DNA of 46,079 bases, taken from assembly GCA_016937115.1 (NCBI GenBank), contig JAFGWN010000049.1:1-46079 (forward strand). The letters run 5' to 3'. The translations under genes and the position numbers were made by a program. Under the pieces are notes generated by a model, which was not told where the DNA came from, searched no databases, and saw nothing but the letters and a program-made list of their open reading frames with translations. Positions within the stretch are counted from its first letter, which is position 1; every line of letters begins with the position of its first letter. Positions 25,521-34,254 of the stretch are shown in pieces. This DNA is from Balneolaceae bacterium. Lineage in GTDB: Bacteria > Bacteroidota > Rhodothermia > Balneolales > Balneolaceae.

Positions 25521-26300
25521 TTATTGCTGCTCCGTCTCTCCTTCGTCTGCTTCATTTAAAATTCCCTCTGTATCATCCATTTGCTCCACTTCTTCTGTCA
25601 ATCCTTCATCTTCCAGCTTTTCTACAGCGTCCAAAAGAGAAATATCACTTTCATCGCTATCTTCACCGGCTTCCATATCTTCTAACTCAAGCTGACGATC
25701 AAACAGAAACTGGCGGTGTTCGGCCATGTCGTCATCTTTTAAAATCTCTTCAATTTCGCGCGGCTTGGGCAGCTCGTCAATCGAGTTAAGGCCAAAGTGT
25801 TTAAGAAAGTGCTTCGATGTTTTATAAAGGAGCGGTTTGCCCGGGGCATCGAGCCGACCAGATACTTCAATAAGCACTTTTTCCAGCAACTGTCGCAGCA
25901 TATAACCGGAATCTACACCGCGAATGTCATCCACTTCGGGCTTGGTGACGGGCTGCTTGTAGGCCACAATCGCCAGCGTTTCAATTGCCGACTGGGAAAG
26001 TTTGCGATAGGCATCTTCATGCTGAAAAATGCTGAGCCACGGTTCAAACCGTTTGTGTGTGGCAAAAGTATATCCACCGGCAACTTTGGTGATTGTGAAC
26101 GCCAGACCGTTTTCTTCGTACCGCTGGTTTAGTTTTTCCACAAAAGGAGCAATAGCCTCGGGCTCGAGCTCCAGGTTTTCATCCCCCTGGCTGATGAGAT
26201 CACATATTTTTGCGGCATCAATCGGCTCGGGACTGGTAAAAATAAATGCTTCAATCACGGATGAAAGCCGGGTACCGTCAATAAATTGATAATCATTCAT
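25521..26300 (-). CDS. scpB: Segregation and condensation protein ScpB
   Basis: A 259-aa ScpB, the winged-helix subunit of the SMC-ScpA-ScpB condensin that organises the chromosome. Signatures: SSVIEAFIFTSPEPIDAAKI, RKLSQSAIETLAIVAYKQPV and IRGVDSGYMLRQLLEKVLIE, with LLYKTSKHFLKHFGLNSIDELP closing the second winged helix. After residue about 195 comes a long acidic tail (EDMEAGEDSDESDIS and beyond) that is longer than in typical ScpB. No scpA is adjacent in this window, so the usual scpA-scpB pair is split here or scpA lies elsewhere. Confidence 0.95.
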   Translation of the reverse strand: MNDYQFIDGTRLSSVIEAFIFTSPEPIDAAKICDLISQGDENLELEPEAIAPFVEKLNQRYEENGLAFTITKVAGGYTFATHKRFEPWLSIFQHEDAYRKLSQSAIETLAIVAYKQPVTKPEVDDIRGVDSGYMLRQLLEKVLIEVSGRLDAPGKPLLYKTSKHFLKHFGLNSIDELPKPREIEEILKDDDMAEHRQFLFDRQLELEDMEAGEDSDESDISLLDAVEKLEDEGLTEEVEQMDDTEGILNEADEGETEQQ

Positions 26301-26367
26301 AATTTAGCATCAACAACATTTTGGAAAACAATTCGCTGAACAATATTCGGGTTAAAGATACAAAAAT

Positions 26368-27321
26368 TTAACCGTCCTGATATTCCTGTGCAATAAAAAA
26401 GCCATCATTGCCCTGCTGTTGATATAACGGCATCAGCAGATAGCCATTACACTGCGCCGTTATCTTTCCCTCCTTGTCGGTTGCGAGCCATTCCCCTTTT
26501 TTTACCGTCTGAAAATTATTGAATCCGGCCCGCATCCTAAACTCATCACCGGGCTCTATCATGTGCTGATAGACCAGCTCCACCCGGGCGGGAAGCTGCC
26601 TATTCTCCTCGGCCAGATATGCTTCATGCTGTTCAAATGCCGGTAAGTTGGTAGTGTTAATACAGCCGACCTCATCCAGCATAGCCAGCATAGCTGCGGT
26701 ATTGTTTTTTATTGTGACTTTGTTTTCGTGCTGACCGCCTTCCAGCGCAAACGTTACACAGCCTCTATCCTGATAATAGCGAAATGCCGTTCCCCGCAAT
26801 GTTTTCTCAATCCCAAAAATGAGTGGCACATGCAATTTCGAAAACAAATTAATGTGATCTTCTTTACGAGCCGTTATTGCAAACATTCCTCCTTCGGCCG
26901 AAAAGGAGTGCAAGTCAGCAAATATTACCGGATGCGATGATGTCCCTTCTTCAGGTAGATATTCATCCAGAATATGTAATATCGATTTTATCTGGCGGCG
27001 TTCATTCGACTTCAGCTCATTGCTGGGCGTCCGGCGTATTTTATCAATGATAGACGGGAACCATATGCGGTTCATATCTTCATCGATATAACGCACGCTC
27101 TGTTTAAGCGCTGCAATATTCCCGCGAAGGGCTAAAAAGTGCCCTCTAAACAGGTGGCTTTTCTCCTGAAGGTTTTCAATCACATTCTGCAACGCCGCAA
27201 CGCCGGAAGGCTCATTGCCATGTATGCCTCCGAAGGCAACTACAGTTGGTCCATCGTATTGTCCTTCAATCAAACCAATAACCCGGTTCACCTCTTTTGC
27301 AACGGTACTGCTATTCATCAT
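26368..27321 (-). CDS. Succinylglutamate desuccinylase/aspartoacylase-family zinc hydrolase
   Basis: A 317-aa AstE/ASPA-type M14-like zinc amidohydrolase. Zinc ligands H34 and E37 lie in GGIHGNEPSG, and the third ligand H138 is in DLHSFSAEGG. ALRGNIAAL and EDMNRIW hold substrate-carboxylate residues, and E194 in FALEGG fits the catalytic Glu. Members remove N-acyl groups from Asp or Glu, but the true substrate here is unknown. Its ATG overlaps the end of the GCS2-CBS gene by 11 bp, so translation is coupled. The two together form a ligase plus hydrolase pair on amino-acid or peptide amides. No arginine-catabolic (ast) genes are near, arguing against AstE proper. Confidence 0.88.
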   Translation of the reverse strand: MMNSSTVAKEVNRVIGLIEGQYDGPTVVAFGGIHGNEPSGVAALQNVIENLQEKSHLFRGHFLALRGNIAALKQSVRYIDEDMNRIWFPSIIDKIRRTPSNELKSNERRQIKSILHILDEYLPEEGTSSHPVIFADLHSFSAEGGMFAITARKEDHINLFSKLHVPLIFGIEKTLRGTAFRYYQDRGCVTFALEGGQHENKVTIKNNTAAMLAMLDEVGCINTTNLPAFEQHEAYLAEENRQLPARVELVYQHMIEPGDEFRMRAGFNNFQTVKKGEWLATDKEGKITAQCNGYLLMPLYQQQGNDGFFIAQEYQDG

Positions 27322-29263
27322 CAGAATCTTGCTTCTCTTCGTCTTTATTTAAATGTAATACCCGTATCAATCGTGCTGCAATGCGCATGTAATTTTGCTC
27401 CGTTATAACGCCCACCAACCGATTATTTTTTACCACCGGCAGGCATCCGATTTTCTGGCTGTCCATAATATCCATCGCCTCAATGATGGACGCCTCGGGA
27501 TGAATCGTGATTGGATTTTCAATCATAATATCTTCTACCGTTTCAGGCAGCGCATCATCATGGTTGATGGTTTTGCTGTATTCTCTAAACAACATACGCA
27601 TTGTTACCAATCCAACCAGTTGTTTTTTATCGTCTTCGACCGGCACATAACGGATTTTTCGCCACTCAATTAAATTGGCAATAAACTCCACAATATCGTT
27701 CTTCTGAACGGTAAAGAGATCGGTCGTCATGAATTCTTCGACCAACAAGTTGGACGGCTGCCAGTGCTTCAGGTCTTCCATGCGAGCGCGCCCCCATTTG
27801 TGAACCGGCTCTCCTTTTTTCTGGTTTTTTATCATTGCTGTAGTGATGGCGGCCAGCGTCTGCTCTTTGGAATTATTCTCCTTCATCAGCGAAGCATAAT
27901 TGTTAATCATCCATGTGGAGGCCGTTTGCCCCGATTGCACGCGCTCTTCAATAATGCCTAAATAACTATCAATATCTGATCCGGAAATCGAAACTTTGTC
28001 AAGACCTTCACGGGCAATGGGCAACAGCTCTTCTAAAATAAGATCACTGGCATTCACACGCTCATTGTCAATCCACCGAAAGGTGGTATCCAGTCCCAGC
28101 TTTGATGCCGCTACAAAATTTAGCCGGGCGTTATCAAAATCCATTACCTGACGTATATCGGGATAGTAATCATCTAATTTATTCAACAGTCCGAGCCAAA
28201 AGGCCGTATTCGCTATCTCATCCGTAACGGTTGGGCCCGACGGGAATACCCGGTTCTCGATACGCAAATGTGCTTTACCGTTCGTTACTCCGTAGCAGGG
28301 ACGATTCCAGCGATAAATCGTACCATTATGTACCTGAAGCGCTTTGAGCTGTGGCGGCGTGCCGTTTTTCATTAGTTGCTCTACATCTTCGTTCACTTCC
28401 GAACTGAGCATCACGCGGTAACGCGCCGCATCTTCCTGGAAAATCTCGAGAATACTTTCATCAACCCACTCATTACCGAATGTTACCCGGGGGCTGCTTT
28501 CGCGCAGATGGTCGCCCACTGTTCGCGTATCAACCGACTGCTGAAACAGAGCAATGCGCGTTTCACTCCATAACCGTTTACCAAATAAAAATGGTGAGCC
28601 TACCGCGCCGGCCAGTACCGGTCCGGTAATCGCCTGTGCAATATTATATTTGCGAACAAATTCTTCGGGCTTAATCTGCAGATGCACCTGGAACCCGGTA
28701 TTACAGGCCTCCAGCAGTGGAGAATCAAATTTCATGAGCAGTTCATCCATTCCCTGGATGCGTAAATCAAACTCTTCGCCGCGCAGCTTGTTAATGGCTT
28801 TGCAAAGCGCCCGGTAGCGCTGTAATGGAGTAAGATTTTTTAAATCAACGTCTACTTTTCGAATGGTTGGCAAAATTCCCGTCAGCACAATTTCACCGCC
28901 AAGCGCCTCGGTTTCTTTACGGACTTTGTCCACGTTTTCTTGCAGGTCTTCCTCCATCTTCGACAGGCAATTGCCTTTAAACTCAAGTGGTTCCAGATTG
29001 ATCTCCAGGTTAAACTTAGCAAGCTCGGTGGTGAAGCGCTCTTCATCATCAAGCTTCGCCAACACTTCCATCGCCATGGGAAAAGCCTTGGAGTGGCGGT
29101 CAACCAAACACAACTCCTGCTCGGCTCCAATGCGGATGGGATCTGTCTCAAACCAGTCGCCTTGCAACATTTTATCCAAAGCACGGATATCCTTTAGCAC
29201 GTACTTCATAAAGCGCTGTACCTCCTCTTGGCTGTCGGCAAGTTTTACGCGTTCTTCACCCAT
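27311..29263 (-). CDS. GCS2-type carboxylate-amine ligase fused to a CBS-domain pair
   Basis: A 650-aa fusion. Residues about 15-480 form a glutamate-cysteine ligase type 2 (GCS2) domain: IGAEQELCLVD, LEINLEPLEF, NTGFQVHLQI and AHLRIENRVFPSGPTV. This fold joins a carboxylate to an amine using ATP. Two CBS motifs follow (LVEEFMTTDLFTVQKNDIVE from about 505 and VEDIMIENPITIHPEASIIE from about 575), usually adenine-nucleotide sensors. The C-terminus is acidic. The substrate cannot be named: GCS2 proteins are often gamma-glutamyl ligases, but this branch is not classical GshA. An AGAGG SD precedes the ATG. The downstream AstE-like gene overlaps. The CBS pair suggests regulation by energy status (inference). 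Confidence 0.88.
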   Translation of the reverse strand: MGEERVKLADSQEEVQRFMKYVLKDIRALDKMLQGDWFETDPIRIGAEQELCLVDRHSKAFPMAMEVLAKLDDEERFTTELAKFNLEINLEPLEFKGNCLSKMEEDLQENVDKVRKETEALGGEIVLTGILPTIRKVDVDLKNLTPLQRYRALCKAINKLRGEEFDLRIQGMDELLMKFDSPLLEACNTGFQVHLQIKPEEFVRKYNIAQAITGPVLAGAVGSPFLFGKRLWSETRIALFQQSVDTRTVGDHLRESSPRVTFGNEWVDESILEIFQEDAARYRVMLSSEVNEDVEQLMKNGTPPQLKALQVHNGTIYRWNRPCYGVTNGKAHLRIENRVFPSGPTVTDEIANTAFWLGLLNKLDDYYPDIRQVMDFDNARLNFVAASKLGLDTTFRWIDNERVNASDLILEELLPIAREGLDKVSISGSDIDSYLGIIEERVQSGQTASTWMINNYASLMKENNSKEQTLAAITTAMIKNQKKGEPVHKWGRARMEDLKHWQPSNLLVEEFMTTDLFTVQKNDIVEFIANLIEWRKIRYVPVEDDKKQLVGLVTMRMLFREYSKTINHDDALPETVEDIMIENPITIHPEASIIEAMDIMDSQKIGCLPVVKNNRLVGVITEQNYMRIAARLIRVLHLNKDEEKQDSDDE

Positions 29264-29489
29264 AGTCGACCTCTTAACTTATAAGTGTCAAAAATTTGTA
29301 CTGTTAATAATCGCATTTCTGTAGCGGAATGCAAATAGTAAAATACTATGAAATAGTTCTGAAGGAGTTAAACTCCCAAAGGTTATAGTTGTTCAGTTTT
29401 CGTTGCCTAAATGCTGGAAATTTGTATTATTTTTGGGATACAAAGTTTGGTTCCGTCTCTCTGATATCTTGAATTCGACACCAAAACCA

Positions 29490-31925
29490 CTACTCCAATG
29501 CATCAACATTTACGTTGATTCGCACACCACTTGATCTGTCCGGCTTCTGGCCATCGTACCGGTTAAAGGTCTGGTCCAGCAACTGCTCAATCGCGCCGGC
29601 CCCATTCGAAGGATTTATCTTTAGCATCGTCTCCCAACGGTAGTATTGCTGCATACGAGCAATAGCCGCAGGCGATGGACCCAAAACGGGACCAAAATCA
29701 TCAATGACCTCAACCAAACATTGGGTAAAAGCTTGGGCCACTTGCTGTACAAGTCGTTCATTCTTCCCTTTAAAAATAAATCGTATTATGCGGTTATACG
29801 GCGGATAGCCCAGCGATTTTCGATACGAAAGCTCGCGCTGGGCAAACGCCTTGTAATCGTGGGTTTTGGCCGTCTGCAGGGCCGGATGATCGGGCTGCCA
29901 GGTTTGGAAAAAGACGTGCCCTTCCTTTTTGGCTCGTCCCGATCGGCCTGCAACCTGGCTCAACAGTTGATACATGCGTTCGCTTGCCCGAAAGGAAGGA
30001 AATGCCAGTTCAGTATCAGCATTGATTACCCCCACAACTGTTACATTCGGGAAGTCTAACCCCTTTCCTACAATTTGGGTACCCACCAGGATATCCGCTT
30101 CTCCACGGCCGAATTTAGAGAGTATCGTTTCATGCGCATCTTTCCCGGAAGTAGTATCGAAATCCATACGCAACAAGCGGGTATCCGGGAAAAGTTCAGC
30201 GATGTCTTCTTCCAGCTGCTGAGTACCGCTTCCTTTTGTTTCCAGACTTTTTTCTCCGCAGTGGTTACACGCCCGCGATTGGTGCTGGCTGTACCCGCAA
30301 TAATGGCAACGAAGCTGCCGTTTTGCTTTGTGATAAGTCAGGCTAACCGAACAGTTCGGACACTCCGGTAAATGTCCGCAACTTGTACACTGCACATAAC
30401 TCGAAAAACCGCGTCGATTTTGAAGAAGAATAATCTGCTCGTCACGATCCAGTGCTTCCTGCATGTGATTATAAAGCGGAATCGCCAGCGGACCTTTCAT
30501 CGCCGATTGATACTGTTTTAAGTCCAGTACTTTAACCACCGGCATTTGGGCTTGAAACGGGCGCTCATTCAGCCTCAGGAATGTGCTTTTTCCCTTGCGG
30601 ACACCATATAACGAAACCATGCTGGGGGTCGCTGATCCCATCACAATTGGGATATCATTCATATTGGCACGCATAATGGCTACATCACGGCCGTGATAAC
30701 GGGGAGCCGGATCTTCCTGTTTGTATGATGCATCGTGCTCTTCATCTACAATAATAATTCCAAGATTCTGTACCGGGGCAAATACCGCTGATCGCGCACC
30801 AATAGCAATACGCTTTTTACCCTGCTGCAGTGCTTGCCAGGCATCAAACCGCTCGCGTTGCGTAAGCCGGCTGTGCAGTACCGCAATATTATCGCCAAAA
30901 ATCTGATAAAAGCGTCGGACAATCTGGGGCGTCAACCCAATTTCGGGCACCAGGACCAAGCCACCCTCCCCTTTTTCCAGTACTTTTTTCAGCGCATGAA
31001 TATAAACTTCGGTTTTGCCACTGCCCGTAACGCCGTAAAGCAGAAAGCTTGCAAACCGCTCTTTATCAATCGCTTTGGATATCTCACCGTAAGCCGCTTC
31101 TTGCTCCTTATTTAGCGTATTCAGCTTTTCCGGTTCATGCGCATAGGTATAGCTTAAATCATTAGCTTCCACTTCCCGGGCATAAATCAACCCTTCATCC
31201 GCAATACGATTTAAGGTGTATGATTCCAATAATTCATGGGACGTCAACTCGCGGTTAAATTTAGGCAGACCCATCTGCTGTAAAACCTGCAGGGCACGCA
31301 CCCACTTATAAAGTTTGTCTTCCTGTTTATGCTGATCGATTAGCGCGTTCACTTCATCCTGATGCGCCCCTTCTTTCCAATCCCATAATTTTTCGGTCTT
31401 GGGTGATATCTTGAGCTCCGGCTCTTCCCAGATCTCAATCACCTTTTGACCAATCAATGATTTAATTACACCAGCGGACCATCGGTTCCGGGCCTCCTTG
31501 AGCAAGTATTTTTCCTGGCTTTCTATTTCAGCAACGATCTCGTTTTTTTGCTCATCCAAATGAGATTGGTTTGCAGAAGAGATCACCCGAATATACTGCT
31601 CGGCATAAAAATTGAGCCCCGCTGGAAGGGCAGCCTGAATTACCTCACCCCAGCTGCAATAGTAAAACTGATGCATCCATCGTGTCAGCTTTAGCATTCC
31701 AGGAGAGATAATGGGCTGTTGATCCATCACGCGTTCAACTTTACGCGTTTTAAATTCAGGTGTATTGTTATGAATATTAACCACCATCCCAATGGTTTTA
31801 CGCCGTTGAAAAGGAACCCAAACCCGCTTTCCCGGCTGAGTTTGTTCTTTTAAATGGGTGGGAATTGCATACGTGAATGTCTGCCGTACAGCAGTAGAGA
31901 ATACAATATCAGCGTAGGTTTGCAA
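29490..31925 (-). CDS. priA: Primosomal replication helicase PriA
   Basis: An 811-aa PriA, the superfamily-2 helicase that restarts stalled replication forks. The N-terminal 3'-end-binding domain begins YADIVFSTAVRQTFTYAIP. Walker A is GVTGSGKT near residue 295, DEEHD near 394, and GTQIVGKGLDFPNVTVVGV in the second helicase lobe. The zinc module CTSCGHLPECPNCSVSLTYH and CHYCGYSQHQSRACNHCG (eight cysteines) lies near 510-555. The start must be TTG at 31925: an in-frame TGA lies only 9 nt upstream and the next Met is far inside the conserved domain. It is preceded by a 218-bp spacer to yifB. Confidence 0.97.
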   Translation of the reverse strand: MQTYADIVFSTAVRQTFTYAIPTHLKEQTQPGKRVWVPFQRRKTIGMVVNIHNNTPEFKTRKVERVMDQQPIISPGMLKLTRWMHQFYYCSWGEVIQAALPAGLNFYAEQYIRVISSANQSHLDEQKNEIVAEIESQEKYLLKEARNRWSAGVIKSLIGQKVIEIWEEPELKISPKTEKLWDWKEGAHQDEVNALIDQHKQEDKLYKWVRALQVLQQMGLPKFNRELTSHELLESYTLNRIADEGLIYAREVEANDLSYTYAHEPEKLNTLNKEQEAAYGEISKAIDKERFASFLLYGVTGSGKTEVYIHALKKVLEKGEGGLVLVPEIGLTPQIVRRFYQIFGDNIAVLHSRLTQRERFDAWQALQQGKKRIAIGARSAVFAPVQNLGIIIVDEEHDASYKQEDPAPRYHGRDVAIMRANMNDIPIVMGSATPSMVSLYGVRKGKSTFLRLNERPFQAQMPVVKVLDLKQYQSAMKGPLAIPLYNHMQEALDRDEQIILLQNRRGFSSYVQCTSCGHLPECPNCSVSLTYHKAKRQLRCHYCGYSQHQSRACNHCGEKSLETKGSGTQQLEEDIAELFPDTRLLRMDFDTTSGKDAHETILSKFGRGEADILVGTQIVGKGLDFPNVTVVGVINADTELAFPSFRASERMYQLLSQVAGRSGRAKKEGHVFFQTWQPDHPALQTAKTHDYKAFAQRELSYRKSLGYPPYNRIIRFIFKGKNERLVQQVAQAFTQCLVEVIDDFGPVLGPSPAAIARMQQYYRWETMLKINPSNGAGAIEQLLDQTFNRYDGQKPDRSSGVRINVNVDALE

Positions 31926-32006
31926 AGAAAATCAGAATTTGTGCACAGTTAGTTGTGCCAAAGGTTACCTAAATTTTCTACTGCAATCAACAGATCATCT
32001 CAGTCA

Positions 32007-32096
32007 TCAAACCAATAACAGATAGAGCAATAGAAGCAGTAAAGGAACCAGAAAAATAAGATTGGCGCTATGGTAGTTGGTTTTTTCCATATACAT
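32007..32096 (-). CDS. Possible 29-aa single-span membrane peptide
   Basis: In the spacer between yifB and priA the minus strand encodes MYMEKTNYHSANLIFLVPLL followed by LLLLYLLLV and TGA. A short polar head precedes a 17-residue purely hydrophobic helix, a typical small transmembrane protein. A second ATG lies two codons in. No clear SD is seen, as is common in this phylum. It is too short for the ORF track. It could be chance, since leucine-rich AT-biased sequence is not rare. I give it modest weight. Confidence 0.3.
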   Translation of the reverse strand: MYMEKTNYHSANLIFLVPLLLLLLYLLLV

Positions 32097-32143
32097 AAAA
32101 TCGATTTCTAATTTCTACGAATTTCTGTATTTGCAAGTTCCGG

Positions 32144-33685
32144 TCACCCCAGCCAGCCATCCCGGTCCAGGCTTCGGTACTGGATTGCTTCGGCGATGTG
32201 ATTTGACCGGATATTTTTTGATTTTTCTAAATCAGCAATCGTGCGGGACACCTTTAGAATCCGGTCATACGCCCGCGCCGATAATCCAAGCGATGTAATT
32301 GCCTTTTTAAGTAACTGAGAGCCGGAATCATCAAGCGGACATATTTTGCGAGCCAATTTTGTATTCATCTGCGCATTGCAATACACATTTTTAATTCCCA
32401 TAAACCGCTGCGTCTGTACTTTCCGGGCCTCTACAACCCGGGCGCGGATTGCATCCGAACCCTCTCCCTTGGCTTTACTTGAAAGTTCTTCATAACTCAC
32501 TTTCTGCACTTCAATATGCAGGTCGATGCGGTCGAGCAGCGGTCCGCTTATTTTACTCAAGTAGCGCTGCATCTGTGCCGGCGATGCGCTCGACGGGTTG
32601 GTTGCATCATACCAGTCGCCTGTGGGCGATGGATTCATTGATGCAACAAGCATAATTCGGCTGGGGTAACTTACACTCATACGTGCCCGGGAAATACTTA
32701 CCGAACCATCTTCCAGCGGCTGACGCATTACTTCGAGCGCGCTGCGTTTAAATTCCGGCAGTTCATCCAGAAAAAGGACACCGTTATGCGCCATCGAAAT
32801 TTCGCCCGGCATGGGGATGCTGCCGCCCCCGACCAGTGCGACGTCCGAAACGGTATGATGCGGCGACCGAAACGGTCGGTGGGTTACCAGTGCTTTCCCG
32901 GATGGCAAAATTCCCGACACCGAATGGATCTTGGTTGTCTCCAGGGCTTCATCAAGCGTAAAGGGCGGTAAGATAGCCGGCAGACGGCGTGCCATCATCG
33001 TTTTTCCCGAGCCGGGCGGCCCAACCATGATCACATTATGCCCTCCTGCAGCTGCCACCTCAAGTGCACGTTTTACGTTTTCCTGTCCGCGCACATCACT
33101 AAAATCCAAGATCTCTGCTTGCCCGTTTTGGCTGAACATTGTTTCCAGGTCAACATCAACGAGTGAATGGTTACCCTCATCCTGCAACCATTCCATCACT
33201 TCCTGCAAAGTTTCAAATGCAAATACTTCTATATCTTCAACGACTGCTGCTTCGGGACCATTATCAGCTGGAACGACCATATTTCTGAGACCTTTATTTC
33301 GGGCTTCCACCGCCATCGGCAGTACTCCCTTTACCGGGCGCAGCTTCCCATCCAGTGCCAATTCTCCCAAAATCAGCGTGTGATCCAATTTATCAGTTTC
33401 AATCTGGAGGGATACGGTAAGCAAACTTACAGCGATCGGTAAATCAAACGCGCTGCCTTCTTTGGGTAAATCGGCCGGAGCCAGATTCACGGTAATACGT
33501 CCCTTTGGAAAATCAGCTCCTGAATTTTTGAGTGCCGCCTCAATACGATCACTCGATTCGCTTACCGCCCGGTCGGGCAACCCAACTAAAAAATACTTGG
33601 GTATACCGTGCGACATATTTGTTTCGACTTCAATCAGCCGGGCATCAACACCTATGGTAGAGGCACAATAAACACGCGATAGCAT
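32144..33685 (-). CDS. YifB-family Mg-chelatase-like AAA+ ATPase
   Basis: A 513-aa YifB/ComM-type protein. The N-terminal ChlI-like domain (RLIEVETNMSHGIPKYFLVG, residues 1-165) precedes the AAA+ core. Walker A is GPPGSGKTMMARRLP near 221, Walker B VLFLDELPEF near 300. The C-terminal Mg-chelatase domain ends with RILKVSRTIADLEKSKNIRS and IAEAIQYRSLDRD. ComM homologues are helicases promoting branch migration in natural transformation. Length is typical and no defect is visible. The stop lies 48 bp from the small membrane ORF on the same strand. Confidence 0.96.
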   Translation of the reverse strand: MLSRVYCASTIGVDARLIEVETNMSHGIPKYFLVGLPDRAVSESSDRIEAALKNSGADFPKGRITVNLAPADLPKEGSAFDLPIAVSLLTVSLQIETDKLDHTLILGELALDGKLRPVKGVLPMAVEARNKGLRNMVVPADNGPEAAVVEDIEVFAFETLQEVMEWLQDEGNHSLVDVDLETMFSQNGQAEILDFSDVRGQENVKRALEVAAAGGHNVIMVGPPGSGKTMMARRLPAILPPFTLDEALETTKIHSVSGILPSGKALVTHRPFRSPHHTVSDVALVGGGSIPMPGEISMAHNGVLFLDELPEFKRSALEVMRQPLEDGSVSISRARMSVSYPSRIMLVASMNPSPTGDWYDATNPSSASPAQMQRYLSKISGPLLDRIDLHIEVQKVSYEELSSKAKGEGSDAIRARVVEARKVQTQRFMGIKNVYCNAQMNTKLARKICPLDDSGSQLLKKAITSLGLSARAYDRILKVSRTIADLEKSKNIRSNHIAEAIQYRSLDRDGWLG

Positions 33686-33803
33686 AATTTCCTCATGAAT
33701 CTTTATACGTTTCTTTACGTAATAAGACTATCGAGAAGACAAATCCTTACACATGTTTTTTATTTAATTGGATAATTTCTTAAAAATGAAGCAGGAAGAC
33801 ATT

Positions 33804-34214
33804 ATGAAAACCTCCGAAAAACGAAAGACTTTCTTTGAAGAACTGAAAGGGACAACCGACGAAATAATCAATCAAATCAAACGATTAATCAAAAAAGGAA
33901 ATGCCCGGCAATTAATGATTATCAACAAGAAGGGTAAAATTCTGTTTCAGACGCAACTCACTGCAGGATTGGCCGGCTCTACCCTGCTCACCTTTATGGC
34001 GCCTATCATTTCGGCTTTAGGTATGTTCGCTTTGGTGATGAATGATGTAAAAGTGGTTGTTGAAAAATATCCCGACGACCAGCTTGATGAGGATGAGTAT
34101 GAAGTAGAAGCTGAAGTGATTATCGAAGTTGAAGATGAGGAAGAAGAGACAACCGAAGACTCACAAAAAGATGAGAAACCCGATAAGACCGTCGGGAAAG
34201 ATAAAAAACGGTGA
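33804..34214 (+). CDS. DUF4342 protein with acidic C-terminal tail
   Basis: A 136-aa protein. The DUF4342 core spans about residues 5-75: ELKGTTDEIINQIKRLIKKG, NARQLMIINKKGKILFQTQL and a hydrophobic FMAPIISALGMFALVMNDV then VVVEK. The pattern fits the family, whose function is unknown. After it comes a strongly acidic, probably disordered tail (EDEYEVEAEVIIEVEDEEEE) and a lysine-rich end. I start at ATG 33804, led by AGGA six to seven bases upstream; the track start at 33768 is a TTG and ATG 33786 is an alternative. It is divergent from yifB and convergent with trxB. Confidence 0.85.
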   Translation: MKTSEKRKTFFEELKGTTDEIINQIKRLIKKGNARQLMIINKKGKILFQTQLTAGLAGSTLLTFMAPIISALGMFALVMNDVKVVVEKYPDDQLDEDEYEVEAEVIIEVEDEEEETTEDSQKDEKPDKTVGKDKKR

Positions 34215-34254
34215 CCTGTAAACAGTTAACAAGGCCTGGAAACTGTGAACTGAA

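Noticed and set aside
34215-34254. Terminator between DUF4342 and trxB
   Set aside because: Only imperfect AACAGTTAAC/GGAAACTGTGAAC similarity is seen, with no stable stem plus T-run.
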